From Pedobacter jeongneungensis (GTDB lineage Bacteria > Bacteroidota > Bacteroidia > Sphingobacteriales > Sphingobacteriaceae), in contig NZ_AYMG01000029.1 of the NCBI RefSeq assembly GCF_000633455.1, forward strand, positions 62,001 through 126,000: a DNA stretch of 64,000 nt. Direction: 5' to 3'. Positions 8,366 through 16,931 of this stretch are shown here, piece by piece. The notes under the pieces were generated by a model. It made no database searches and was not told where the DNA came from. It was given only the letters and a program-made list of their open reading frames with translations. Positions within the stretch are counted from its first letter, which is position 1. Each line of letters begins with the position of its first letter. Both the position numbers and the translations under genes were made by a program.

Positions 8366-9682
8366 TTAAGCTATTATTATTTTAAGTAAAAGTACGCCGG
8401 CAAGGCCTGCTGTACCAACTATTGATTCCATCAAAGCCCAAGAACGGAAAGTATCTTTAAGGCTTAAATTAAAGTATTCTTTAAACATCCAAAACCCGGC
8501 ATCGTTTACATGCGAAAACATTAAACTACCTGCACCAACGGCCAAAACCATTAAATTCGGGTCAGTGTGAGTAGCCACCATCAAGGGTACAATAATACCT
8601 GCCGTGGTTAAGCCAGCAACCGTTGCAGAACCTACACAAAAACGGATCAGTGCTGCAATTAACCAAGCCAAAAATAAGGGTTCAACAGATAATTCCTGCA
8701 AGTAGCCGGCAATTTCTTTACTCACTCCACTTTGGGTTAAAATCTCTTTTAATGCGCCAGAACCAGCAATAATCAACAAAATCAATGCGATATCTTTTAA
8801 TGCATCGCTAAAAATCCCGGAGAGGTAATCCATTTTCTTTCCTCTCGAAATCCCGAGGAAATAGCCCGCCAGTATTAAAACAATCAGCATCACAATAGAT
8901 GGATGCCCCAAAAAGGTAATAATTGGAATAATGGGTGAATTTTGATCTAAAAATAAAGGAAGAAAAGAAGCCAGTCCCAATAAAATAACGGGCAACAAAG
9001 CGGTAAAAAGACTAATAAATGTACCAGGCAGTTCATTTTCTGGCAATTCTTTAGCCCTAAAGGATGCCATGGGTGTGGAAGGGATATTTTTTAATGTTTT
9101 GGCAAAAAGCGGACCGCCGATTACAATTGCAGGTATTGCAACGAGCAATCCATAAAATAAGGTAAGCCCCATATTGGCTTTAAATTGTATCACTAAAGCT
9201 GATGGCGATGGATGAGGCGGTAAAAAACCATGGGTAACTGAAAGCGCTGCCAGCATAGGCAAACCTATATATATGGCCGGTAGCTTATAACGGTACACCA
9301 CAGAGAAAATTAAAGGAACCATCAGCACAAAACCGATTCCATAATACAGCGGTATACCAATTACAAAACCCGTAATTACCATTGCCCATTGGATATGTTT
9401 GGCACCAAAAACATCCATCATTACCTGGGCTATTTTTTGGGCGGCACCACTTTCGGCAACCAGTTTACCCAACATGGCACCGGTGGTAATGACAATCACC
9501 AAAGACCCCAAAACATCGCCCATTCCTTTTTCAACGGCTCCGGCAATTTTGAGCAGTGGCAATCCTAAACCCAACCCTGCCAATACAGAAACAATCAGAA
9601 AAGCCAGAAACGCATTGATTTTAAAAACCGAGATCATTAAAATCAATAATGCAATGCAGCAGAAAACGATGAGTATGGTCAT
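8366..9682 (-). CDS. GntP-family permease (gluconate / D-serine type)
   Basis: 438 residues, nearly all hydrophobic, with about 12-14 predicted spans. Conserved GntP blocks are seen: GLPMLAALSVTHGFLPPHPSPSA in the middle and GSATVAGLTTAGII and FSHVNDAGFW near the end. The family imports gluconate, related sugar acids or D-serine (DsdX). As the first gene of an operon with a D-amino-acid lyase, RidA and a dipeptidase, it is best read as a D-serine or D-threonine importer. No promoter was recognised upstream. Confidence 0.85.
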   Translation of the reverse strand: MTILIVFCCIALLILMISVFKINAFLAFLIVSVLAGLGLGLPLLKIAGAVEKGMGDVLGSLVIVITTGAMLGKLVAESGAAQKIAQVMMDVFGAKHIQWAMVITGFVIGIPLYYGIGFVLMVPLIFSVVYRYKLPAIYIGLPMLAALSVTHGFLPPHPSPSALVIQFKANMGLTLFYGLLVAIPAIVIGGPLFAKTLKNIPSTPMASFRAKELPENELPGTFISLFTALLPVILLGLASFLPLFLDQNSPIIPIITFLGHPSIVMLIVLILAGYFLGISRGKKMDYLSGIFSDALKDIALILLIIAGSGALKEILTQSGVSKEIAGYLQELSVEPLFLAWLIAALIRFCVGSATVAGLTTAGIIVPLMVATHTDPNLMVLAVGAGSLMFSHVNDAGFWMFKEYFNLSLKDTFRSWALMESIVGTAGLAGVLLLKIIIA

Positions 9683-9929
9683 TTATAAAATTTTACCTGT
9701 TATTGCAACCGCACTGTTTCTTTACATGATTTAATGCAAAATAGTGATTATTTTGTTTCATCTATACATCATCTATGAATATGAATGATAGAGAATTCTT
9801 CGTGTAGTGATAACTCGCGATAGATCGTCATTGACGACCCAATTTATTGAGACTGCTGCGCTAAAATCATGTAAACTTTCGCCCGAATTATATAAACCTC
9901 CTCATTCAACTCTCCGTAGATTTGTTTAT

Positions 9930-10343
9930 ATGAAAATTAAGGCAATTTTCTTCCTCTTTATATTTATGCTCAATACCCTGGTGGGTTTTGGTTGTTCCCT
10001 ATCAATGGAAAATGAAGGGCATGAACATAGCCATAAACATCAGCATGTTCATCAGCACGAAACAGTTAAGCAACTTCCCTCCCGGTACGCTAATTCAAAA
10101 ATAACAGAAAAAGAAGATTCTTGCTGTAAAACATTGGTTAACGATTTTCTGGTTCAGGGTAAACTCCTACCCGATTATGCCAAACTGAGCCTTAAAGCAG
10201 CCGCGCTGGTCTCAATTGGTTTCAACTACACTTTCATTCCGGAAGAAAAAATCATTACTGCAAATCAGCAGGAAATTGATCAGCACTGTTACCGTCCACC
10301 ACATCCTGATATCAGGATATCCATACAAAGTTTTCAGATATAG
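9930..10343 (+). CDS. Small exported His-rich protein of copper locus (HYC_CC_PP-like)
   Basis: 137 residues from ATG 9930; the frame stays open upstream to 9807, but MKIKAIFFLFIFML begins a proper signal peptide. After the signal come a His-rich stretch (HEHSHKHQHVHQH), a Cys-Cys pair in DSCCK, and C-terminal HCYRPPHPDIRI. The CC and PP blocks and the IQSFQI ending resemble the small Bacteroidota proteins called HYC_CC_PP, often near metal-resistance genes; the HYC motif itself is not evident. It probably binds metal in the periplasm. A TAGATTTG box lies only 5 nt before the ATG. Confidence 0.65.
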   Translation: MKIKAIFFLFIFMLNTLVGFGCSLSMENEGHEHSHKHQHVHQHETVKQLPSRYANSKITEKEDSCCKTLVNDFLVQGKLLPDYAKLSLKAAALVSIGFNYTFIPEEKIITANQQEIDQHCYRPPHPDIRISIQSFQI

Positions 10344-10364
10344 CATTTAAGATCACATCTTTTA

Positions 10365-10473
10365 TTTCCCGCTGATTTCGCAAAAAGGAAACGCAGATTT
10401 AGAAGTATAAATATTATGCTTTTATAAAATCTGTTATCATCTACGTTTTTTATCTCCTTAAATCTGCGGGAAA
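10365..10473. repeat. Palindromic-ended dispersed repeat (MITE-like)
   Basis: The ends TTTCCCGCTGATTT and AAATCTGCGGGAAA are inverted copies (13 of 14 match) around ~80 bp of AT-rich sequence. Elements built on 'CCCGCAGATTT...AAATCTGCGGG' are familiar as non-coding dispersed repeats in Bacteroidota. It splits the His-rich gene from the DUF3347 gene. A 60-codon minus-strand frame across it is not considered real. Confidence 0.55.
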
Positions 10474-10536
10474 AAATTATAAATCTTAATACGGTTTTAT
10501 GATTAAGACCATGCAAATCATTTTAAAATTAAAAAC

Positions 10537-11079
10537 ATGAAAACTTTCTTATATAGTCTTACCATCTCTTTATTTTTTCTTAACGCTTACAGCGCAAATG
10601 CTGCAGCGAAACAAGCAAATAATCTTACAGCAGATCAGACACCTAAAAACAGTCCGGCAACAATTTTAGATGCTTACTTAAAATTAAAAAATGCCCTGAG
10701 CGCCGATAATGGGAAAAATGCCGCCGCTGCCGGAAACGAACTGGTAAAAGCATTTGCAGGTTTCGATCAATCTAAACTTACGCCCTCACAAAGAAAAACG
10801 TATGTCGATATCGAAAGTGATGCAAAAGAACATGCCGAACATATAGGATTAAACGCAGGCAATATCCCTCACCAACGTGAACATTTTGATATGCTGAGCA
10901 AGGATATTTACGATATCGTGAAGTTATTAGGCCCTGGCCGTGAGCTTTATGTTGATAGGTGCCCCATGTACAACAAAGGCAAAGGTGCCATCTGGATTAG
11001 TGAGGTAAAAGACATCAAAAACCCATATTTCGGAAAAGCAATGTCTACCTGTGGTGCGATCAGGGAAACACTGCATTAA
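10537..11079 (+). CDS. DUF3347 periplasmic protein, copper-associated
   Basis: 180 residues with a Sec signal peptide (MKTFLYSLTISLFFLNAYSANA). The mature part matches DUF3347: an alpha-helical N-half (ILDAYLKLKNALSADN) and a C-terminal block RCPMYNKGKGAIWIS with a later STCG. The conserved Cys, Met and His residues (AEHIG, HQREHF) suggest copper or silver binding. DUF3347 also occurs fused to CusB-type efflux adaptors. The haem-binding pseudogene starts 3 nt after its stop, so they form one unit. Confidence 0.8.
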   Translation: MKTFLYSLTISLFFLNAYSANAAAKQANNLTADQTPKNSPATILDAYLKLKNALSADNGKNAAAAGNELVKAFAGFDQSKLTPSQRKTYVDIESDAKEHAEHIGLNAGNIPHQREHFDMLSKDIYDIVKLLGPGRELYVDRCPMYNKGKGAIWISEVKDIKNPYFGKAMSTCGAIRETLH

Positions 11080-11082
11080 CAG

Positions 11083-11550
11083 ATGCTGAGCGTAAAAAAA
11101 ATTATAACTGGACTGCTATTGATCATCATAGCAGTTCAGTTTTACAGACCTGCTCAAAATAGCGATCTATCGGTGATGCCAAATCATATTTCAAAGGTTG
11201 TTACTGTTTCTGCTCAGGTAAATGGCATACTCAAAAAAGCCTGTTACGATTGCCACAGCAATAACACCAATTATCCCTGGTATGCCCAGATACAACCTGT
11301 AAACTGGTATATTAATCAGCACATTAAGGTTGCAAAATAGCAACTCAATTTTGATAACTTTAAGGATTACACGGCCCGCAGACAGTTAAATAAACTCCGT
11401 GCGATTGAAAACAGTTTGGAGGATGGTACCATGCCAATTACATCGTACTTGTTGATCCATAAAAACGCAATATTGAGTAAAAGCGAAAAAGAATTGATAG
11501 CTGCCTGGATAGAAGTATCAAGAGATAGCCTTGAAAAAGTTCAGTTTTAA
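11083..11550 (+). pseudogene. Haem-binding domain (Haem_bd) protein interrupted by in-frame TAG
   Basis: The frame opens with MLSVKKIITGLLLIIIAV (membrane anchor or signal) and has a CxxCH haem motif (Cys54-Cys57-His58) followed by NTNYPWYAQIQPVNWYIN, typical of the Haem_bd family. A TAG at 11338-11340 stops it after 85 residues. The same frame continues without shift for 69 more codons (QLNFDNFKDYTARRQ ... MPITSYLLIH) to TAA at 11548, which is the rest of the family domain. The intact product would be ~155 residues. One base change explains the stop. It lies between the DUF3347 and multicopper oxidase genes. Confidence 0.8.
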
Positions 11551-11567
11551 AGAAAAAATATCGAAAG

Positions 11568-14087
11568 ATGAAAAATATAATATTCAGCATTTTAGTCCTC
11601 TTTTCGCTGGGCGTTTCTGCCCAGGAAATGAAAGGAATGAAAATGCCAGAGAAAGAAAAAACCACAGCAACGGTTTATACCTGCCCGATGCATCCGGAAG
11701 TAATATCCGATAAACCTGGAAAATGCTCCAAATGTGGAATGGACCTGGTTGCGAAAAAGGGAAATGACTCTAAAAACAAAGCGGCTCATCAGGATATGCC
11801 GGGCATGAAGCAGGATAATATGGAAGACATGGATATGATAGGCGGTTCCGCCACACTGGATAATATTAAAAAAGCGAAAGCTAATCTTGGTCCAATAAAA
11901 ACTTTGCCTTCTAGTGCGCTTCCAAAAACTGTACGCTACGATTTATATGTTACCGATACCACTGTAACCTATGGTGGTAAACCCAAACATGCCATTGCTG
12001 TAAACGGCAGTATACCCATGCCCACTTTAACTTTTACAGAAGGCGATACCGCTGAAATTTACGTACACAACAGGTTAAAAGAAGAAACCTCGATGCACTG
12101 GCATGGCCTTTTCTTACCAAACCGTTACGATGGTGTGCCTAACATGACGCAGATGCCGATAAAATCAGGTACCACACACTTTTATAAATTCCCGGTTATA
12201 CAAAGTGGTACACATTGGTACCATAGCCACACGATGCTGCAGGAACAGATAGGCATGTATGGTGCATTTATCATCAAAAAACGAAAAGAATGGGATATTC
12301 CTTCCATCCCGTTGGTACTAAGCGAGTGGACCAATATGAAACCTGAGGAAGTGCAGAGAAGTTTACATGCAGCCAGCGATTGGTTTTCGATTAAAAAAGG
12401 CACTACACAGAGTTATGCCGAAGCCGTTAAAACCGGAAATTTTAAAACCAAAGTGGCCAACGAGTGGAAAAGGATGAACGCCATGGATGTTAGCGATGTG
12501 TATTACGATAACTTCCTGATCAATGGAGAAAACCAATACCTCCAACCGCAGTTTAAGGCCGGCGATAAGGTGAGGTTACGGATTGCCAATGCAGGTGCAT
12601 CATCCTATTTCTGGCTAAAATATGCCGGTGGAAAAATCACTGTTGTGGCAACAGATGGCAACGATGTAGAACCAGTTGAAGTAGACCGTTTGATTATCGC
12701 CGTATCCGAAACTTACGATGTGGTGGTTACCATTCCTGAAAATAAAAGTTATGAATTTTTAGTCACGCCTGAGGACCGGACCAAATCAGCATCCTTATGG
12801 TTGGGAAATGGCGAAAAAGAGGCAGCAGAAAAAATGCCTAAGCTGAAATATTTTGCGGGGATGAAGATGATGAACGATATGATGGACATGAATGGTAATA
12901 TGGTAGAGATGAAGGGTATGAAAATGCAGAACCAGATGATGGATATGAATACCGTAATGTATCCCGAAATCACAGGCCAGGAAAATACTGAAAAAACAGG
13001 CAAAATGGACGATATGGATATGGGCGACATGAATATGGATGATGAAATGCCCAGTATCGTTACCCTGAATTACAACATGTTGCGCGATCCTAAAAAAACG
13101 GTTTTACCTAAAGGACCGATAAGGGAGTTAAAATTCGATCTTACCGGCAATATGAACCGTTACGTATGGACACTGGACAATAAAACTGTTTCTGAATCGG
13201 ATAAAATCCTGATCAAAAAAGGCGAAAACTTAAGGATCATTTTATACAATAACAGCATGATGCGCCATCCAATGCACCTGCATGGACATGATTTTAGGGT
13301 AATTAACGGACAGGGAGATTATGCACCGATGAAAAACGTACTCGATATTATGCCCATGGAAAGGGATACAATCGAATTTTCCGCTACAGAAAATGGTGGC
13401 GATTGGTTTTTCCATTGCCATATTTTATACCACATGATGAGTGGCATGGGCAGGGTGTTTAGTTATGAAAATTCTCCACCGAATCCTGATGTACCCGATC
13501 CAAAATTGGCCCAGCGCAAACTCTTCCGGGACGACCGCATGCCACACCTAATGGGGCGTGTAGGCATAGAAAGCAGTGGTAGCGACGGACAACTGATGTT
13601 GGCACAAACCCGTTGGTCGCTCAATACCATGTGGCATTTGGGAACTAACGCCATGATGGGCTACGAGAGCGAAACCATGTTAGGAAGGTACATTGGGCGC
13701 AATCAATGGCTGTTTCCCTATGTGGGTTTCGATTACCATTATAAAGAATTTAATCCCGACGAAAAAAACATTTTCGGAAGCGATGAACGCAATATGTTCG
13801 GGCAGGCCAGCAATAAGGAAAACAGAAAAACAATTGTTGCGGGTATTGCCTATACCCTGCCCATGCTCATTGTTGCCGATGCCAGGATTGATGGTAACGG
13901 AAAATTAAGATTCCAGCTTGGGCGCGAAGACATACCTGTTTCCAAACGTTTACGCGCAAATTTTATGGTAAATACCGATAAAGAATATGCCGCCGGGCTC
14001 AGGTACATCTTAACGAAATATATCGCACTTTCTACCCATTATGATAGCGACATGGGCCTTGGTGGTGGATTAACTTTTAATTATTGA
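11568..14087 (+). CDS. CopA-like multicopper oxidase with N-terminal HMBD and C-terminal CopB-like domain
   Basis: 839 residues. Order: Sec signal (1-18); heavy-metal-binding motif YTCPMHPEV...CSKCGMDL (37-60); cupredoxin domain 1 with HWH (177-179) and HWYHSH; domain 2; a Met/Asp-rich loop (~430-495); domain 3 with HPMHLHGH (from His567) and HCHILYHMMSGM (His616-Cys617-His618, His622, Met627). All four copper-centre motifs are present. The last ~185 residues (from ~655, MPHLMGRVGIES) look like the outer-membrane CopB barrel, usually a separate gene. It should oxidise Cu(I) to Cu(II) in the periplasm. Confidence 0.88.
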   Translation: MKNIIFSILVLFSLGVSAQEMKGMKMPEKEKTTATVYTCPMHPEVISDKPGKCSKCGMDLVAKKGNDSKNKAAHQDMPGMKQDNMEDMDMIGGSATLDNIKKAKANLGPIKTLPSSALPKTVRYDLYVTDTTVTYGGKPKHAIAVNGSIPMPTLTFTEGDTAEIYVHNRLKEETSMHWHGLFLPNRYDGVPNMTQMPIKSGTTHFYKFPVIQSGTHWYHSHTMLQEQIGMYGAFIIKKRKEWDIPSIPLVLSEWTNMKPEEVQRSLHAASDWFSIKKGTTQSYAEAVKTGNFKTKVANEWKRMNAMDVSDVYYDNFLINGENQYLQPQFKAGDKVRLRIANAGASSYFWLKYAGGKITVVATDGNDVEPVEVDRLIIAVSETYDVVVTIPENKSYEFLVTPEDRTKSASLWLGNGEKEAAEKMPKLKYFAGMKMMNDMMDMNGNMVEMKGMKMQNQMMDMNTVMYPEITGQENTEKTGKMDDMDMGDMNMDDEMPSIVTLNYNMLRDPKKTVLPKGPIRELKFDLTGNMNRYVWTLDNKTVSESDKILIKKGENLRIILYNNSMMRHPMHLHGHDFRVINGQGDYAPMKNVLDIMPMERDTIEFSATENGGDWFFHCHILYHMMSGMGRVFSYENSPPNPDVPDPKLAQRKLFRDDRMPHLMGRVGIESSGSDGQLMLAQTRWSLNTMWHLGTNAMMGYESETMLGRYIGRNQWLFPYVGFDYHYKEFNPDEKNIFGSDERNMFGQASNKENRKTIVAGIAYTLPMLIVADARIDGNGKLRFQLGREDIPVSKRLRANFMVNTDKEYAAGLRYILTKYIALSTHYDSDMGLGGGLTFNY

Positions 14088-14265
14088 CAAAATATAATTA
14101 TGAGGCTACAATTGACGGACTTAATGAGAAGACTCATCATTGCTTTGTCAGCTGAAAAAGCCTCCTCGCAGCAATGACGGTAACTTAGGAGTATTATCTC
14201 CACCGTTTTCTTTTCATTGAAATAAAACAAATTATATTGAGCTTTGCAGCTATAAATTTCCCAAT
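14088..14265. repeat. Short intergenic region with dispersed-repeat fragment
   Basis: Holds an element with CATTGCTTTGTC and CGCAGCAATGACGG, a repeat type also seen near 59350. GAGGCT (from 14101) and AGCCTC (near 14158) could pair as a long loop. No ORF or clear promoter for the response regulator was found. Confidence 0.4.
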
Positions 14266-14949
14266 ATGCATATACTGGTTATAGAAGACGAACAAAGGGT
14301 AGCCGAGCTGATCCAGAAAGGTTTAACCGAACTGGGTTTCCAGGTTACCCTTGCCTATGATGGAGAAATGGGAAAGAAACTGGCTTTGTCTAAAACATTC
14401 GATCTGATCCTGATGGATTTAATCCTGCCAAAGATTAACGGAATCGACCTTTGTAAAGAAATCCGTCTTAGCTTCCCAAATATTCCTATCATTATGCTTA
14501 CTGCACTGGGTACTACCGATGATAAGATTGAGGGATTTGATGCCGGTGCAAACGATTATCTGGTTAAACCTTTTGATTTCAGGGAACTCCATGCACGTAT
14601 CCGGGCATTAATTAAAAGGAACCAGGCCTTAAATAACACTTTTAGCCAGGGTTTTATCCTTCGTTTTGCCGATCTCGAAATCAACCTCGAAACTAAAATG
14701 GTGCAGCGGAATAATGAGCCGGTTAATCTTACACCAAAAGAATTCCGCTTACTGGAATATATGATGAGCAACTCAGAGAGGGTATTATCCAGAACAGAAA
14801 TCGCCGAAAAAGTGTGGGACACCTTTGATTCGGGCACCAATTTTATTGATGTTTACATCAATTACCTCAGGAAGAAAATAGATAAAAATCATGCAGTAAA
14901 ACTGATCCATACCAAACCGGGCATGGGTTTTATATTTAAAGAAGGGTAA
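14266..14949 (+). CDS. OmpR-family response regulator (CusR/CopR-like)
   Basis: 227 residues. Receiver domain with phospho-acceptor Asp51 (LILMDLILP), acidic pair Glu7-Asp8 and Lys101 (LVKPFDF). The winged-helix DNA-binding domain occupies ~130-227 (LTPKEFRLLEYMM, YLRKKID, HTKPGMGFIF). It is followed 5 nt later by its kinase. Position next to the copper oxidase suggests it controls that locus in response to Cu or Ag, as CusR and CopR do; this is inferred from context. Confidence 0.9.
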   Translation: MHILVIEDEQRVAELIQKGLTELGFQVTLAYDGEMGKKLALSKTFDLILMDLILPKINGIDLCKEIRLSFPNIPIIMLTALGTTDDKIEGFDAGANDYLVKPFDFRELHARIRALIKRNQALNNTFSQGFILRFADLEINLETKMVQRNNEPVNLTPKEFRLLEYMMSNSERVLSRTEIAEKVWDTFDSGTNFIDVYINYLRKKIDKNHAVKLIHTKPGMGFIFKEG

Positions 14950-14954
14950 TCAGC

Positions 14955-16322
14955 ATGAAAATACGGGTAAAGCTTCTGTTGTTATTTTTTACGCTTTTTG
15001 CTTCATTGCTGCTGGCCTTTGCTGTATTTATTTACATCTACAGTGCTAAAACCAGAAAAGACCAATATTATAAACAGTTAAAAAAAGAAGCCATTACAAA
15101 AGCCAACCTGCTTTTTGATGCAAAAGTACCTGCAGCAGTATTACAGCTGATTTATAAAAGTGCACCAAATTCGCTTTTTGAAGAGGAAGTGGCCATATAC
15201 GACACCTCCTTTAACCTCCTTTACCATGATGCCGTACAAATAGATAAGGTTAAGGAGAACCGAAAAATGATCGATCAGATTGTGCAGCAAAAAGGCATTA
15301 ACTTCGATCAGGGCGATTTACAAGTGGTAGGGTTGCTTTACCAGCACCATCACAAAACCTATGTAATTACCGCAGCAGCAAATGATCAGTATGGTTTAAA
15401 TCGTTTGCAGGAACTTAAATATGCTTTGGTCATTTCCTTTATCATCATCATCAGCTTAACCATTGCAGCCGGTTATTACTTTGTGGGCAGGGCGCTAAAA
15501 CCCGTTAAAGAAATCGTAGATAAAGTGGCACAAATTACCGCTACCAATTTGTACAACCGCGTTCAGGTAAAGAACGAAAAAGACGAAATAGGTGAATTGG
15601 CATATACTTTTAACCACATGCTCGATCGTTTGGAGCAGTCATTCGATAGTCAGAAAAGTTTTGTAAGCAATATTTCGCACGAACTCCGCACGCCCCTATC
15701 CACCATTGTTGGTGAATTACAGCTGGCACTAATTAAAGAGCGTAACACTGCTGAATATCAGGAAATCATCAGACTTTCACTGGCCGATGCACAGAAATTA
15801 GTTCGACTTTCTAACGGCCTGTTAGATTTGGCAAAAGCAAGCTACGACCAAAGCACCGTGAGCATGAAAAAAATTCGTGTAGATGAACTATTAATGGATG
15901 CCAGGGAAACCGTACTTAAAATCGATAAGAATTATAAAGTTGATGTACAGTTTGCCCTGGAAATTGAGGAAGACAACGACATTTCAATCACCGGAAACGA
16001 ATATCTGCTCAAAGTAGCTTTTATTAACCTGATGGAAAATGCCTGTAAGTTTTCATCAAACCATCAATGTACAGTTGAAATTGATTTTAACAGCACTCAG
16101 ATCAGGCTGAGTTTTAAAGATACAGGAATTGGCATTTCTCCTGAAGATATACAGCGTATTTTCACTGCTTTTTACAGGGGCGCAAATAAGGATTTCACTT
16201 CCGGCAATGGGATAGGTTTATCCCTTACCAAAAAAATCATCACCATGCACCATGGTACTGTACAAATTCATTCAGTGGTAAATGAGGGCAGTGTGTTTAG
16301 TATAGAAATACCACATATTTAA
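14955..16322 (+). CDS. Membrane sensor histidine kinase (CusS-like)
   Basis: 455 residues. Two membrane spans (~7-29 and ~157-178) enclose a periplasmic sensor of ~125 residues that includes a HHH stretch (131-133), suitable for metal sensing. HAMP linker ~180-232, HisKA box SHELRTPLST (His242), then ATPase motifs NLMENACKFS, DTGIGIS and GNGIGLSLTK. It forms a pair with the preceding regulator. Copper or silver as signal is inferred from the neighbouring multicopper oxidase. Confidence 0.9.
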   Translation: MKIRVKLLLLFFTLFASLLLAFAVFIYIYSAKTRKDQYYKQLKKEAITKANLLFDAKVPAAVLQLIYKSAPNSLFEEEVAIYDTSFNLLYHDAVQIDKVKENRKMIDQIVQQKGINFDQGDLQVVGLLYQHHHKTYVITAAANDQYGLNRLQELKYALVISFIIIISLTIAAGYYFVGRALKPVKEIVDKVAQITATNLYNRVQVKNEKDEIGELAYTFNHMLDRLEQSFDSQKSFVSNISHELRTPLSTIVGELQLALIKERNTAEYQEIIRLSLADAQKLVRLSNGLLDLAKASYDQSTVSMKKIRVDELLMDARETVLKIDKNYKVDVQFALEIEEDNDISITGNEYLLKVAFINLMENACKFSSNHQCTVEIDFNSTQIRLSFKDTGIGISPEDIQRIFTAFYRGANKDFTSGNGIGLSLTKKIITMHHGTVQIHSVVNEGSVFSIEIPHI

Positions 16323-16796
16323 GAATTCTGCAGGTAGTGAAGGATCTTTTTCGCTTACGGATTTCGTTACACTTAGAATAACAGAACAACTTCCTCTGCA
16401 CCCAGCTATCCGGCATAGCAGATTTTCGCAGGAATAAGCATTGAAATTCTTGCATAACCCCACACAAAACCACAACCAAGGCAATATACAGTCCCGATTT
16501 TTCATCGGGGCCTCTATATTGCCGCAATAAGAATTTCGATAGCTTAGTTCAAGAAAAGATGCAAGCCTTGATCTTTTGTTACTTTTGGATCAAGCCAAAA
16601 GTAAGAGCCCTTCGGCGGCGAGCCGAGGCAAGACTGTGCGGATGACAAAATTTACAATAAGAAATTGCTTTTGCAATATAATGTTCCAGCTCATCGCTTG
16701 CGGATTCTTTGTTGCACTCAGAATGGCAAAAACTTTCTAATAAATTTCTAATGAATTTCTGTTTCTCCTCTAACGGCGCCTTTAAAAGACATCTTT
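16323..16796. repeat. Non-coding region with dispersed repeats and a long palindrome
   Basis: No supported gene; the minus-strand frames here run through repeat sequence. It contains 'GTGAAGGATCTTTTTCGCTTACGG', cited here only as GAAGGATCTTT next to CGCTTACGGATT, a fragment of the genome's GTCATCCTGAGCG...GAAGGATCT repeat. An imperfect palindrome at 16480-16523 has GGCAATATA / TATATTGCC arms and an inner CCCGAT / ATCGGG stem, which may terminate the kinase transcript. Confidence 0.5.
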
Positions 16797-16804
16797 TACC
16801 TTTG
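16797..16804 (+). promoter_or_regulatory. Candidate -7 box for the mgtC leader transcript
   Basis: TACCTTTG matches the Bacteroidota -7 consensus TAnnTTTG. Transcription from about 16810 would give a ~120-nt leader before mgtC. No TTG at the -33 distance was seen. Confidence 0.5.
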
Positions 16805-16830
16805 CAGCACAATAAAAAACAAAATTATAT

Positions 16831-16887
16831 ATGGACGCAGGCCCCTATTTCAAAAACACAACTATTCATGTTTTAACCGCCCCATAG
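16831..16887 (+). CDS. Possible 18-residue leader peptide upstream of mgtC
   Basis: ATG 16831 to TAG 16885-16887 encodes MDAGPYFKNTTIHVLTAP. It begins ~20 nt after the inferred transcription start, behind an A-rich stretch (AATAAAAAACAAAATTATAT) typical of Bacteroidota translation starts. It ends 5 nt before the hairpin that covers the mgtC start. By analogy, enteric mgtA and mgtC leaders hold short ORFs (MgtL, MgtM, MgtP) whose translation tunes expression to Mg2+. There is no sequence relation, so the role is inferred from position. Two Pro codons (5 and 18) are present. Confidence 0.4.
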   Translation: MDAGPYFKNTTIHVLTAP

Positions 16888-16891
16888 GTAT

Positions 16892-16931
16892 AAATTTCCT
16901 TTATGCCTGATATGGGCATAAAAAGAAATTT
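16892..16931 (+). promoter_or_regulatory. Hairpin covering the mgtC translation start region
   Basis: Left arm AAATTTCCTTTATGCC (16892-16907) pairs with GGCATAAAAAGAAATTT (16915-16931) with a small bulge and a 7-nt loop. The arm ends at the base before ATG 16932, so the ribosome landing site would be inside the stem. An alternative pairing, CCCATA (16881-16886) with TATGGG (16911-16916), overlaps the leader ORF stop and competes for two bases of the stem. Confidence 0.5.

Noticed and set aside
10334..10516. 60-codon minus-strand ORF
   Set aside because: It runs through the palindromic-ended repeat and has no domain or start signal.
11338..11340. TAG as recoding (pyrrolysine or read-through)
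   Set aside because: No recoding machinery or signal is visible, and family members have an ordinary residue at this place; a nonsense mutation or error is simpler.
16272..16812. Three minus-strand ORFs of 76-77 codons
   Set aside because: They cross dispersed-repeat fragments and the end of the sensor kinase gene, with unlikely protein composition.
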